A DNA stretch of 64,000 nucleotides from Steinernema hermaphroditum (taxonomy: Eukaryota; Nematoda; Chromadorea; Rhabditida; Steinernematidae), in NCBI GenBank assembly GCA_030435675.1, contig CM059622.1, positions 1,798,001-1,862,000 of the forward strand, in the 5' to 3' direction. This document shows, in pieces, positions 11,762 to 23,470 of the stretch. Each line of letters starts with the position of its first letter. Positions within the stretch are counted from its first letter, which is position 1. The notes beneath the pieces were generated by a model. That model made no database searches. It saw nothing but the letters and a program-made list of their open reading frames with translations, and had not been told where the DNA came from. The translations under genes were made by a program, and so were the position numbers.

Positions 11762-12210
11762 TTTAGAAAATCCGAGTAACAAGTGTACGGTGTATTTACA
11801 TTGATCGTGTTCTCTCGTTTGCTACTAAACATGCAATGTTGCTGACAGCGATAACTGAGCATGGATCTGGGTATAGGCATGATTGCCGGCCATGTGGTTC
11901 CTACCTATGTGGTTGATCTGGTAAGTCTCTTGCCTACCAGTGTGTAGACCAAGGTTCGTCTCCCTCCGCCGTCAATCGTCTCTCAGCCCTCTGTTTGACT
12001 TCACTTATTTTTTCGTCTTTCAGGTCTTTGTTTGTCTTTACTGTCGTTTCTAGTTGAATTCCAGTCATGAAAACAAGCAATCTGAGCGCAACGAGTGAAT
12101 CCTTAAAATTCATCATTGAAAATTCGATAAAGCCAAAGTAAAGTGACTAAGATACAAAGAATGACAAGTCATGACGGGAGGAGGAGTCGGACATTGCATG
12201 ATAGCCATGG

Positions 12211-12510
12211 GAACTGTCAGTTGCACCGCATAGGTACAATGGAAGTTATCGCCACTCACACCTATACAGGAAACTTGCAAAGGGTGTTTATATGGTCCGA
12301 CGGGTTTTTGGGGCTCATGTTCACTAATGTATGTCTTCCTGAGCCAATTTTAGATCTGATCTTAAGGGAAGTGTCGGTTCCACCGCATAGGTACAATGCT
12401 AGTTATCGTCAAGTTATGGTAAGGTGTGCGTATAACCCGAAGTACCTTTCGGGTTAACATTCACAAAATGCACAAGCTCAATCTTCAGAGCTCGATCTAA
12501 GGGTGGCTCT
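12211..12510. repeat. Tandem repeat of about 145 bp
   Basis: CACCGCATAGGTACAATG recurs at about 12225 and 12380, each followed by GTTATCG and a related downstream stretch containing TTCACT/TTCACA and an AGATCTGATCTTAAGG- or CGATCTAAGG-like word. A third, weaker unit starts near 12500. The copies are diverged. The rest of 11762-12680 holds nothing I recognise. Confidence 0.5.
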
Positions 12511-12680
12511 TCGGAAGGTTCCCTTGCTCACTACTCATCGGCGATCCATCGATCATTCTACAATGCCACCAAAAAAGAATGTGTGAATTCAAATCGATGC
12601 GAACGTTTGCATCGCAGTGCGAATCTCCACTCCCATAAAACGGACCGTTCTCCCCACCTAAACAACACTCAGTCCTCGTC

Positions 12681-14039
12681 ATGTTCCCCCAGTCCAGTCG
12701 ACCTATGCCGCCTCCCGGCTTCACCGACATCCGCTTCGGACTGCTGTCGCCAACGCTTTCCTACCGCGTCGACGCCCTCCTTCAACTCGCGCAAACCATT
12801 CCAGCAGCGCTCATCGAAGGCAACAAGTTCCTGGCCGACCTCCGCGATGACAGGGAAGCCCTCATGAAGAAGCACTTCTCAATGGAGCTGCTGAACGACG
12901 CCATCCACTTTTTGAAGCTTCCCCTGCAGCAGGGCTTTGCCGTGCCGATCGAGCTCGTCGCCTACTACTTCAACTTGGTGAACCGAGCGCATGTGAAGGG
13001 AGAAGGCGACAAGAAGGAGCTGGAGAAGGTGAAGGCGGCGCTTGAAGCCACGAAGAAGGATCTGGCAGAGCAGAAGAGTGAGAGCCTGTCCAAACAAGCC
13101 CAGACGGATGGAGAGGGGCTCCCAGAAGCCTCCATCCAGAACTCCGACCAAGAACAACCAGCAGAAATACTTCAGCTACTCAACCAGGCTATTCTGACGA
13201 TCAGTCAGGAAGAAGACAAGCAGAAGGTGGCAGAGGCGAGGGAGGAAAACGAGATCTTGCATGTGCTCGTCTCGCAGTTGGAAAAAAGAGCCTACGCAGC
13301 CCGGGCCGACCTGCAAGCCCAGAAGATGCTAACCGAATTGACTCTGGAGGAGAACGCCCAGCTGAAGGCGCAGATTCGAGAGAAGGACGAGCAGCTGCAC
13401 CAGGCACAAGACCAATCCGGCTTTCTTCGGAGGGACTTCTCGGCCCTCAAGGACGACTTCAAGGCGAAAGAGGAGGTCATGCGGAAATACCACGACTCTC
13501 TCACCAAGGCGGACGAGTGTCTTACCAGCTACATGCACGAGAACCTCAGTTTGAAGGCAGAGATACTCGATAAGAATCGGAAGCTGAAGGCCATGGAAGA
13601 AAGCTACGCCTCGGCTGCCACCGAACTCGAACATATCCAGGCCGGCGTGCAGGTCACCATGGACTCACTTCATCAAAGAGTGCTCGACGAGCGCAAGAAC
13701 CACGCGGCTGGCCTGGATAAGGAAGTGGAAAAGGTGGAAAAGGAGAAGCAGAGCCTCTTGGATGAGAACGAGAAGCTTATTGAGAAGATGCAAGCTGACG
13801 AAGAAGAACTTCGGAAGCTGAAAGACGAGCTTAAGACTGCTCAAGAGGTGTCTCTCAAGTACCACAAAGAATCGAAGCTGATGGAAGAGGAGATGCTCCA
13901 GCTTCGTGAGGAAATACAGCGAACCTTCCAGACGCTTCGAAGCTCCGAAAAGTTTCGTGAGGACCAGCGCCTCGCCCTCCAGGAACAGCTGCTGCAGACG
14001 CAGATAGCGCTCGAGGAGGAGAGGAAGAAGACGCGCTGA
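12681..14039 (+). CDS. Intronless coiled-coil protein
   Basis: A single uninterrupted frame of 452 residues from an ATG preceded by TCCTCGTC. The first 110 residues look globular (a PPPGFTD region, then VDALLQLAQTIPAALIEG and IELVAYYFN). The remainder is almost entirely heptad-patterned, with long E/K/Q/L runs and a few breaks near residues 145-165 and 320, so it should form extended coiled coil. I do not recognise the family. Most genes of similar length here have several introns; a long intronless, GC-rich frame with strong codon bias could be a retroposed copy or simply a well-expressed intron-poor gene. No AATAAA is present in the first 100 bases downstream; ATAAAT variants are. Confidence 0.8.
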   Translation: MFPQSSRPMPPPGFTDIRFGLLSPTLSYRVDALLQLAQTIPAALIEGNKFLADLRDDREALMKKHFSMELLNDAIHFLKLPLQQGFAVPIELVAYYFNLVNRAHVKGEGDKKELEKVKAALEATKKDLAEQKSESLSKQAQTDGEGLPEASIQNSDQEQPAEILQLLNQAILTISQEEDKQKVAEAREENEILHVLVSQLEKRAYAARADLQAQKMLTELTLEENAQLKAQIREKDEQLHQAQDQSGFLRRDFSALKDDFKAKEEVMRKYHDSLTKADECLTSYMHENLSLKAEILDKNRKLKAMEESYASAATELEHIQAGVQVTMDSLHQRVLDERKNHAAGLDKEVEKVEKEKQSLLDENEKLIEKMQADEEELRKLKDELKTAQEVSLKYHKESKLMEEEMLQLREEIQRTFQTLRSSEKFREDQRLALQEQLLQTQIALEEERKKTR

Positions 14040-15878
14040 AGCCCAAGTACCGATCGCCGTATATCTATTAATTGTCTTCTTGTTGTACTTTGTTTTTTGT
14101 GGATAATTGCTGATAAATATGTGTGAATTATTTCGTTGAGATCAGGGTGGGAAAGGTTGCTGGCTGATGACTGCGCTGACTGTATTCAAAAGTGGTGGTC
14201 GAGGCGATCATTGCATCATGAAAGCTGAACGGACGCACCAACCAGTCGTCACCGAAGAGTCCACCGGGCTCCAAAACACAATTAGGTATACATTAGTGAA
14301 CATCAACCCCAAAAGCCCGTCGGCTTATACGCATACCTAACCGTGTAAGCACTAGATATTTGCGAGGAACATAGATCGCCGAGAGGGGAGAAAGTAGAGA
14401 CAAGTGGCCTTCTTTCAAACCTTTATTCATATAAGGGAAACGCAGAGAAAGGAAGGGGACTAACTAGCACGGGGGTGGCGAGCAGGCGAGCTGAGGGGAG
14501 GAGAAGGGGGCGGCTACCGTTCCGAACAATTCTCGTTAGGGATACGTGATTGAAACGATGATGTTTCGATGAAGCAGCCTTTGAAAGTTATAAATAACTG
14601 CGGCCAACTTTGCCAACAAAGTCGGATGTGTGGCGAACGTTTGAAGTGTAATAGAATTGTGAATATTCGCGAATCTGAAACAGAAAAGGCGCAAAGAAAG
14701 CATAAATCACACTGCCCGTGAAAATTCTGCTTCAGTGAGGCCAACCTGGGAACCTGAATCCGATCGCGATCAGGCTTGAATTGACCATCGAATTAATTGA
14801 ATTCTGAATTGCTCTAACGGATTTGTAGATCTCGATGCTTACCTTTTGACATACGGGCTTCCGCTTAGCCCACTGAGCCCCCCTCGAAAATTAGACCAAA
14901 ACAATTTTCGACTCCAAAACCCCGAATTTTCTATGAACGCGGCATCCGGCTCCTGACCGTAAAGTCTGTGGTTCTACGATCAAATGGCGAGCAACCTTGA
15001 ATGAAATGTGCTTTTATAATAATAAAATACGTTGAGAAAAAACGACTTCTTGAACCCCTCATACATCCGGCGAAAGTCAACTAACGTTAAAGCCTTATAG
15101 ACATGAATCATCACCGATAGCAATAACAAACATCTTGTTCCTGTTGCTCAAAGAATCCATTGTTTTGTTGTTTTCCTTCCAACTCCAACTCCAATGCGCT
15201 ACAAACGCCTATAATCAGTGCATCGTTGCATCATGAAAGATGAACTGATGACATAATTGACGTTCCTTCGTCATTTAAGTCCATTCCAAATGTAATTTGC
15301 TATCATTTTTCTTATTTTTGCCTTCCAATGAAACCTTCCGAAGTGTCCGCCTCGAATTGATCTGAAAAATAAGACACAAATAGGCATACACAAATGTTAA
15401 TGTTGACACCAAAAGCCCATCGGCTTTAGCGCACATCTGCTCATCTAAACACCCTTCGAAACTTACAAATGACTATAGCCAACTTCGCGAACAAGGCACA
15501 AAGCGTCTGTGTGGTCAAACCAGATTGCACCGTGAGCGACACTTTTGGGATTCGACTTTCCGGGTTCGACTCCCTGTCTGGTTCATACGTTTTCTTTTCT
15601 CTTCTCCGGCAATTTTTAATTTGTTTTTTCCCTCGTAATCTTTTTCTAATTTCGTTATTTTTTCCTCTTTCAATTCCAGTCCCAACCGATGGTAATAACA
15701 AACAGTGTTTACCTGCTCCTCTCATGTTTTCTTTACTGTCAACTTCCAATGCGATACAAACGCCTACAAACACAACAGATATTGTTATGCTCGACAATTG
15801 CATAGCCAATTTGTGTTGCTTTGTGGCTCGAAGGAAGCGGTAATCGAGGCGTCATTGTTGGTCACTGATCTCCTCAAC
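14040..15878. other. Spacer built of duplicated fragments
   Basis: No gene recognised. Blocks of the left part recur in the right: GCATCATGAAAG.TGAAC at 14212 and 15230; CAAAAGCCC.TCGGCTT at 14310 and 15411; and GCCAACTT.GC.AACAA at 14604 and 15477. The stretch leading into the receptor gene (about 15690-15870) also resembles 15120-15215 and 17700-17960. Diverged local duplication is the simplest reading. Confidence 0.5.
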
Positions 15879-16844
15879 ATGCCACTATCTGTTGACGAAC
15901 TCTACAATCGCGTTCTCGACGGGAGTGCGATCGTCCACTTGCCTGTTAAATTCTTCGTAATCTACATCGTCTTGTTCCATACTCCAAAGCAAATGCGAAA
16001 TCTGTCCCTCTATCTTCTCAACGGAATGATGTGGAACTTCGCGGCTAATGTGGTCTTTGTCTTCATGCATCTGAATCCGATATTTCCTTCTGAGTGCTTT
16101 CGTGCTGACGGTCTCATCAACTACTTGCCTGACAATGACATCCTCGGCCAAATCTTAATGGGACTTCTCATGTTCCTCATTCTGAACTGCAGTCTCGCAG
16201 TAGGACCCATTTTTCACTATCGCTACGTTGCCTTTGCCTTTCCCAATCTAGTCGCTTTGATAAAACCAGTTTGGGTCTATGTATTCTCCGTTTCTCTTCA
16301 TCTTGTGACTGTGCCGCCCTTTGCTTTTCTTTACAGTCAGTGGGTGCTTCCATACTCTAGCTATCCCATCAAAGAGGAACTACCAGCAGGGCCATCGGTC
16401 TTCTGTTTTAAGCCATATGGATGGGAGAAATATGTAACCGTCGGACTTATGTTCACCGCTGAGTTTGTAGCTGTAGTTCCTGCTTTTGTGAGCGCCGTGC
16501 TTCTACTGAGAAGCATCGAAAAGAAGAAGGGCCTTATGCACAAGTCGTCGTTGGAGAAGCACCGAAGAACGCAGCTGACGTTGATGTTGATTGGCAGCAT
16601 TCCGATTTTTATTGGTGGCGTTCCACTCCTTATTGCCGTAATGCTGACATTGGCACCTCACCTCCCTTATGCCAGAGAGATCTGCATGGTCGCCATTGTG
16701 CTGATCACGAACCACGGAAGTGTCTATGCTGTAGCTCTCGTTTTGGCCATGAAGCCGTACCGAAAAGCTGCTCGACACCTTTTCTTGAAATTGATGAATC
16801 GCCAAAAAACAGAAACTGTATTCGTTATTGGATATAAAAAATAA
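15879..16844 (+). CDS. Nematode chemoreceptor, Srh/Str superfamily
   Basis: An intronless frame of 321 residues with seven hydrophobic segments. Family marks are the first-loop TPKQMRNLSLYLLN (srh genes typically have TPK.M......LLN..W), the short LEKHRRTQ before transmembrane 6, and the C-terminal HGSVYAVALVLAMKPYR, matching the HG......KPYR ending of srh/str receptors. It should act as a G-protein-coupled receptor in sensory neuron membranes; the ligand is unknown. Being intronless is unusual for this family and may reflect retroposition or intron loss. The frame stays open upstream to 15705, but 15879 is the ATG that gives the normal family N-terminus. AATAAA overlaps the stop codon (16840-16845). 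Confidence 0.8.
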   Translation: MPLSVDELYNRVLDGSAIVHLPVKFFVIYIVLFHTPKQMRNLSLYLLNGMMWNFAANVVFVFMHLNPIFPSECFRADGLINYLPDNDILGQILMGLLMFLILNCSLAVGPIFHYRYVAFAFPNLVALIKPVWVYVFSVSLHLVTVPPFAFLYSQWVLPYSSYPIKEELPAGPSVFCFKPYGWEKYVTVGLMFTAEFVAVVPAFVSAVLLLRSIEKKKGLMHKSSLEKHRRTQLTLMLIGSIPIFIGGVPLLIAVMLTLAPHLPYAREICMVAIVLITNHGSVYAVALVLAMKPYRKAARHLFLKLMNRQKTETVFVIGYKK

Positions 16845-16845
16845 A

Positions 16846-19495
16846 TTCATATGTTGGGTTGGCGCATTGAAAATGGGACGAGCAAAACGTTCCTTCGAAT
16901 GAGCTTTCATTCAATTATACAGGATCGTAAATATCCTTCCGATGCCCGTTGCTTGCTGCTACTTCCAACGGGTTAGTGCACTGTAACAGTCCGTTACCTC
17001 TAACATTCCATCATGTGTAAAATCCAAACTGCTTTACGCGCTCAGCAAGCTGTTTTCCCTCAATGGTCCACGATCTTATGGTCCCAGTGAGATTGAATGA
17101 GCTCAACCTTACATAGTTTATCTTCATGAATCAGCGGCATTATGTCGTGTAGTTTACACGAGTTTATGTCGTGAATCTAAATCTGCTTCGGAGAGATGAG
17201 TCCGTCCGGAAGTTGCGTCTTCGGCATCCTCAGAGCGTCGGCGAGCTGCAGGATGACATCTCACGCAGCCGGATTCCTGGCGTCGGACATCTTGTTGTCA
17301 GTGGTCTTGTATGTATCTTGTATAACATCTTGTATGTCGTGTAGGGCTTTTATTATTAAACACAGAAAGGCACGATCTCACACCATCATCGCTGTTCTTC
17401 GTCTAGTTTGGCGCAGATCACGGTCATGATTCTGGCCGAGGAAGAGGTGGCACGCACAGCGAGTGGAAGCTTCGGATTCAGAGAGCGATCTTCGGATCGG
17501 CTTGGGTGGGCATAGCGTCTTGGCGAGACATTAACACATTATAGAATAGGCATCATTAACCAGCATCAGAGGGCAGCTTTACTGGCGGACAAACCCATCG
17601 CTGTGTTCCCTACACCTCGTGGTGAGGATGAGTTCGACATGAACTTTCATTTGCTTTTCCCGGAACGAAAGCATACGCTGACATCTTTTTATGGTCAACC
17701 CGATATTTAGATAGTGAAAGACGGCTGTTGACATCGGATATTATGGTATTAAAGAGATATTCATAGACATGTTCACGCAAAAACTGCTTATGCTGTTTAG
17801 CACTTCTCCTTTGTCTATTTTGCTTCCGATTTTGAGTCCAAAACAAACAGCGTCCGCGTGACTACAAATGAGTCTAATGCAACAAAGATTATTCTGCTCG
17901 ACAATAACATAACCGATTACAAGGGAGTGGTAATAGAGGCGTCACTACAAGAAGCTACCTTTTCACTTTTGGCATCTACAGCAATCGACATGCAAAAGAC
18001 TATGGTGAATTTACTGGCCATAACAAAGGCCCGTTTGCATCATCCTACCGTTTGTTTGTTTTTCTGTCATCCTACAGCATACCTCTATATAAGATTCACC
18101 TCATCACCTTCGATACCACCTCATGAGATCCCTCGCCACAAGTGAGAAAGACCTTTTGAAGCTTACGATCCAGCATTAAGGTAAAAACACCGATTTTGAA
18201 GATAGATCTCAAAAGTCACGTGGCGCCAGCGTCGGCCACACGCCGACGTCGTGCTAATCGAAGGAAACACCAGAATAGGAAATACAATTCCTGCACAAAC
18301 AGACCAATCTTCAAAGAATGTCTCTCGACGACACCGATCAAATATTACACAAACACCGAGAACAATACGGCTATCTCATGGAATGGCCTAAGACGGGAAC
18401 GGACAATAACAGAGCTACAATTAGAGCCAATTGACAGGAAAGAGTATATAAGAAGAGGACTATTTGCCGCTAATCATGTCGACCCCGATACGGTAACATT
18501 GCCGATGACTTCTCTCCGATTTTTTGTGATCAATCTGTGATCTGTATTTCGATTTTGTGATAACACGGACGTCGCCCTTCTGCAGACAATGAACTCTTCT
18601 TATCTATCGCTCGCGATCACCTTTGCTAGCGGAAAGTGCACACGGTATCTTAGTGCAAATCAACGACGCTGGACTCTATAAAGGAGTCACGTGCAACAGG
18701 AAGTGTCTTTTTTAGAAATCTGAGAATTCGTGGTTGTGCTCGTGCGGTGAGCTGGAACGGCGCTCTAGACAACCTTGACTTCCCGTTTGCGCTTTTGAAG
18801 GGCGTAACATGTGATCAGGGCAATGAATGTTTCTCTTAAAAGGATGGGAAGATGAAGTTCCTTGTTTGAGTGTAGTGAGGATTCGTGTTCCACATGTGGT
18901 GGCACAATCGAATAGTTCTCTTGTTCAAACCTTTTTCCTCCAACTTTTTGATGCTAGCCTTATTTCGATCGTGTTTAAATAGAGCCCTATGCAAAATATT
19001 CTTTTTGGAACAGTACGTCTGAATGCGCAAGTGTCAGAAAGACGGTTATTTGGTGAGTTGAAACCCAACAAAATTTCGTCTTGAAAGGTCGGGAGAGAGC
19101 TATTTACTGATATGATATCCAGAGCTGTCAGATACAGACCTTCGGGTCTCATTTCCGTATTCGGGTGCCTAAAATTTCGGGTGGGCTTACAGCTTCAATT
19201 TTCCAAAAATAACTGCGCTCATATATGTGTTTAAATGTGCTCCTGGAACCAGTTTCCCTGTCACCTTCCTCACTTACACTGTTTATATTAAATGGCATAT
19301 GTTTACTACCGTACTTCACCCTTAACTTCTTCCTCTGGAACTGTAAAGATTGAGAAACAAAGTGGAACAAAAAGTTCTTCTTAATAAGCTTCACAAATTT
19401 AGAGAAAAACGGCTTTGAATTGTGCCCATGTCCCATGCAGCTTCATAGACTGTTTAATAGTCTGATATGCTATCACACTTCAAGGTGTTAACGTG
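16846..19495. other. Gene-poor spacer with a receptor-flank relic
   Basis: No supported gene. Around 17870-17960, TATTCTGCTCGACAATAACATAACC and GGTAATAGAGGCGTCA correspond to 15785-15860 directly upstream of the chemoreceptor, suggesting a lost or displaced duplicate of that locus. A 114-codon frame at 18196-18540 has no recognisable features and I do not call it. Confidence 0.45.
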
Positions 19496-19567
19496 TCCTC
19501 GGTAGTATAGTGGTGAGTATCCGCGCCTGTCACGTGCGAGACCCGGGTTCGATTCCCGGCCGGGGAG
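19496..19567 (+). tRNA. tRNA-Asp(GTC), copy 1
   Basis: 72 bases with a full cloverleaf: acceptor TCCTCGG pairs with CCGGGGA (one G-T), A-box region TAGTATAGTGGTGAGTAT, anticodon loop CTGTCAC giving GTC, T arm CCGGGTTCGATTCCCGG, and T-rich sequence downstream. It lies between genes, and its upstream flank resembles that of copy 2. Confidence 0.95.
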
Positions 19568-19913
19568 TAACCTTTTTTACTCTCTTTTTACTTTGTGTGA
19601 GTTTCTCCATAGTTGAAGTCCAGTCCGACTTCCCCAAATGTGGTAAAATGACCTACTTTTAAAGAGCTTATTGCTTTCGACCCTCTATCACCTTACCTCT
19701 TATGACTCTTCTCGATAGAAAATGAAGTCTTGAAGTCTTTCGGAAATTGAACGTATATCATTGTGATTTAAAGTTTTAACGGGCGTACTTCATGCTCCGA
19801 AAAGCCACAACCGGTACTATTTGAGTCATAAATCTGCGCTAATCACTTCCGCGAGCGCCAATAACTCACCCGTTGAGTGCAGATTTGCTAGTGATCAATT
19901 TTCAGAATCCGCA

Positions 19914-22900
19914 ATGAATACTCTATTCGTTGTGCTTTTGCTGCTTCCAGCTCTTCTTTTCGCCCTTCCCAGCCATGACGCCAACTCTCCGAATGCCGTA
20001 GAGAATGAGGAAGAAATCGCCGTTGTGAACACATGTGATGAGACGAACTCCGAGAACTGGTTCATATTCTGCTCCGGGAAGCTCATCGACGCTGTTATGA
20101 CCAATCACCTCTTCGAAGACTCGAAGACCTTCGTGGACAAGCCCCTCGTGAAGGACCCAAACGCGACTATTGCCGAGTTCAATGAGAGGTTTCCCATGGA
20201 CGTTGGGGAAATCGATACCGAAGAGCTGAGAAAGTTTGTTGACGAACATTTCTTGGAAGAAGGAACTGAGCTTAAGCAGTAAGTCCTTGTTCTTTTCTCT
20301 CCTGCATCTTCCCATGATTGATTGATCCATAGACTGTCTGATAGTCTGATATACTGTCTCACTGCAACCATTTCACGTGTCCTCGGTAGTATAGTGGTGA
20401 GTATCCGCGCCTGTCACGTGCGAGACCCGGGTTCGATTCCCGGCCGGGGAGTAACTTTTTCCTTTTTTCCAAAAGTCTTCCTTAGCCATTTCTACTATAA
20501 TTGGCCCCCATCTGGGTGTTCACTACAAATCTAATAACCTTTTCCCTTCTGTTGTCAGTTTCTTCGTAGTTCGACTTCCCCAAAAGTACCCATTTGCATG
20601 ATTTTTCAAAAAATTTCTCAGCTTCTCACTTTCGGTCCGATCAGACACGACAACCTCTTTCAGGTGCAGCATCCCCGACTGGCAAGAGGATCCCTCCAGC
20701 CTTGCCGCCATCTCCGATCCCACACTCCGAAAATTCGCCCTCGATCTCAATGCCATCTGGAAGCACCTATGCCGAGAGACGGACCCTAAAGTAACCCTTT
20801 TGTTCAGGAATATTACTAAAAGTGTGTGTTAGGTCAAGGAATCTCCCGAAAAGTACTCCTTGATCTACGTGCCCAACCGCTTCGTCGTGCCAGGAGGCCG
20901 TTTCCGCGAATTCTACTACTGGGACGCCTACTGGATCGTCAAGGGTCTCCTTGCCTCCGGCATGCACGACAGCGCCAAGCAGATGATCGCCAACTTCGTG
21001 CACGTCGTCGACAAGTACGGCTTCGTCCCCAACGGCGGACGGGTCTACTACCTCCAGCGCTCACAGCCTCCCCTACTCAGCCCTATGGTCTACGAATACT
21101 TCGAGGCAACACGGGATGCCGACTTCGTCAAATCCATTCTTCCGACGCTTGAGAAGGAACTGAACTTCTGGGACACCCACCGCACGGCTACCGTATCCGT
21201 CAACGGCACCAACTACAAGGTCTATCAGTACCGCACGGACAGCAACGTTCCAAGACCGGAGTCCTATCGAGAGGACGCCGAGTTCACGAAGCAGTTGACG
21301 AAGGAGGCCGACAAGAGGAAGGCCTGGCAGAACATCGCCAGCGCTGCGGAGTCGGGCTGGGATTTCAGTAGTAGATGGTTCGCCGATCACAAGGACATGC
21401 GCACTATTGAGACGACCAATGTGGTGCCGGTGGACCTGAATGCGTACATCTGTGGAAATTTGAACATTTTGAGCTATCTGTACGAGGAAGTAGGTAAGTA
21501 ACTAGGGTTATCCTCCATTGCCAGCCTCCTAAGGTCGTCGATAAGCAATCAAATTTTCTCAATTAAAGGGACCCGGTCATGGATAAAAAAACTTCTTCAA
21601 ATCTTCTGAAAATTTGTACACCCCTGTTTTCGGGGTTGCTGAACACGATGGTGAAGTCGGTTTCTCGGAAAACATGATAGTTTCTGAGAAATAGCAAAAA
21701 ATAGACAAAAAACGTCGTGCAAACTTTGCCTTCAAGCGCAAGGCAGAGTTCGCGGTTCGTTCCGAAAACGTTTCAGCCCCTTGTTTTAGAGGCTGCCCAA
21801 CATCATGCTGAAATCAGTTTCTCAAAATTTCCAGTAGTTTTCAAGAAACGGACCTTAGGATCCACACAGTTTTGCTGTCCAATTCTCGGTGTGCCGGTCC
21901 CGAAACGACTTGCATGACGAACACGACCGTAGTTCCCGCGTTTTCTACGCACTTATCCAATCTAGGCGCGCCTGGGCTCATTCGACTCGCCAGAAGCTGC
22001 TGAGCAAAATGTTCCCAAGCGCGGAGCTGGTCGTCACCTATTTCGGCCAAAAAGAACGAAAATATTGCGCAACTCGTGCCGCGCCGGATAGATCGTGTCG
22101 GGACCAACGGTAAAACACATTCTGAATCCTAAGGTCCGTTTCTTGAAAACTACTGGGTTTTTTGGGAAACCGACTTCACCACCGTGCTCAGCGACCCCGA
22201 AAACAGGGGACAAAAATTTTCAGGCGATTTATAAAACTTTTTTTATCCATGACCGGGTCCCTTTAAGTCTCGCTTAGCAAATCAAATTACATCTTGTAAC
22301 CATTATCGATAAATCGTCTAATTTTCTAATCCCATCAACCTTCAGGAAACGACGAACTCAGCGAGCAATACCGTACCCGCACATACCGATTCCGCAGCGA
22401 CTTCCAGAAGGTCTTCTACGTGCGCGAAAAGAGCGGATGGTACGACTACAACCTGCGCTCCAAAGAGCACAACTTCAACTTCTACCCCTCCATCGCTATC
22501 CCACTCTTCACCAAGTGCTATCACTCGATGAATCACGCACAGGCCGATCGGCTCTTCAATAGAATGGCCGCGATGGGCGCCTTCAACTATTCCGGCGGCA
22601 TTCCCACCAGTTTGACCGATGGAACCGGGCAGCAGTGGGATTTCCCGAATGGATGGAGCCCGCTTAACCATATGATCATTGAGGGGCTCAGGAAGAGCGA
22701 ACACCCTAGGTTGGTGCAGCCAGTCGCCACTGATGTATAGCCTCAAATTACAGGATGCAAGAGCAGGCCTATCAACTGGCCCAGAAGTGGGTCGTCAGCA
22801 ACTACCAAGCCTTCAAAGCCAGTGGGAGCATGTGGGAGAAGTACAACGTCGTTGGCCTGAAATCTGGAAATGGAGGAGAATACGAAGTGCAGCCTGGATT

Positions 22901-23021
22901 CGGGTGGAGTAATGGCGCCGTTCTGGATTTGTTGAAGACCTATAGCGACAGGATGACCTTTCCAGTTGCTAACGCTCCTCTGAGAAGCAGCAGGGCTGCT
23001 AGAATGGACGGTCTGCACTGA
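19914..23021 (+). CDS. Secreted trehalase (GH37)
   Basis: Five exons (19914-20278, 20664-20790, 20833-21493, 22346-22709, 22754-23021) encode 594 residues. A signal peptide (MNTLFVVLLLLPALLFALP) is followed by IFCSGKLIDAV and SKTFVDKPLVKDP, typical of the trehalase N-terminus. Both family signatures are intact: PGGRFREFYYWDAYW in exon 3 and QQWDFPNGWSPLNH in exon 4. The enzyme splits trehalose into two glucose molecules. The signal peptide and lack of a C-terminal hydrophobic tail point to a secreted form acting outside the cell or in the secretory path. Intron 1 carries tRNA-Asp copy 2, and intron 3 carries a TTAA-flanked foldback element. TTTTCAG lies 8 bases before the ATG. AATAAA follows at 23112. 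Confidence 0.93.
20380..20451 (+). tRNA. tRNA-Asp(GTC), copy 2, in a trehalase intron
   Basis: Identical in sequence to copy 1. It sits in intron 1 of the trehalase gene on the same strand. The preceding 50 bases (ATAGACTGTCTGATAGTCTGATA...) match the flank of copy 1, so the duplication carried flanking DNA as well as the tRNA. Confidence 0.95.
21567..22262. mobile_element. TTAA-flanked foldback MITE, copy 1
   Basis: 696 bp in intron 3 of trehalase, beginning AGGGACCCGGTCATGGATAA and ending with its inverted complement. It is flanked by TTAA on both sides (21563-21566, 22263-22266), the target duplication of piggyBac-type elements. The inverted arms extend well inward (TTCGGGGTTGCTGA against TCAGCGACCCCGAA; AACGGACCTTAGGAT against ATCCTAAGGTCCGTT), so most of the element could fold into a hairpin. 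No transposase is encoded, so it is non-autonomous. 26278-26964 is a nearly identical second copy. Confidence 0.85.
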
Positions 23022-23111
23022 ATTTGAGCTTTATAAACAACCTTGATGGGTTGAATTGAGTAGAAGCGAAGATGCCCTTTTGTCCTGTATCATATCTGAT
23101 GGGAGATGTGT

Positions 23112-23117
23112 AATAAA
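23112..23117 (+). terminator. Poly(A) signal of trehalase
   Basis: AATAAA 91 bases beyond the trehalase stop codon. Confidence 0.6.
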
Positions 23118-23237
23118 ATGATCTTCACAACTTTTACTGAATCAACTGGACTTGACGACTTTGACTCCAATGCCAACTACCGACTTCATGATTGCTCACC
23201 GTAACACCTTCAGCTTCTGATTTCAAAGCCCGACTAT

Positions 23238-23470
23238 ATATGGGATCTTATATACTATATGGGATCTTCAACCCTTTTTTCCGAGTAAGGAAAAATATAT
23301 CGATCCGTGGATGACCCCACGAATCGGTTCCAAAAAATGACGTCAGCGATGTAATCGCCGACGTGATAAAACGATGCTTGACCATTGACTGATCATACTT
23401 CATTAAGCCACGACGGTCTCTCATCAGAGGTGTGATCGCTTCGCTACAGACAACGAGAGAAATCTCTGAA
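23238..23470. repeat. Direct repeat R2, copy 1
   Basis: About 190 bp closely matching 24012-24185 (shared GATAAAACGATGCTTGACCA and ACTGATCA.ACTTCATTAA). On the minus strand both copies keep the same frame open, with MRDRRGLMK.DQSMVKHRF and largely conservative changes, but there is no start, splice context or homology that lets me call a gene. The interval 23022-24364 otherwise holds nothing recognised. Confidence 0.6.

Noticed and set aside
18196..18540. 114-codon basic open frame
   Set aside because: No motif, no splice signals, no relatives in the window; length is compatible with chance.
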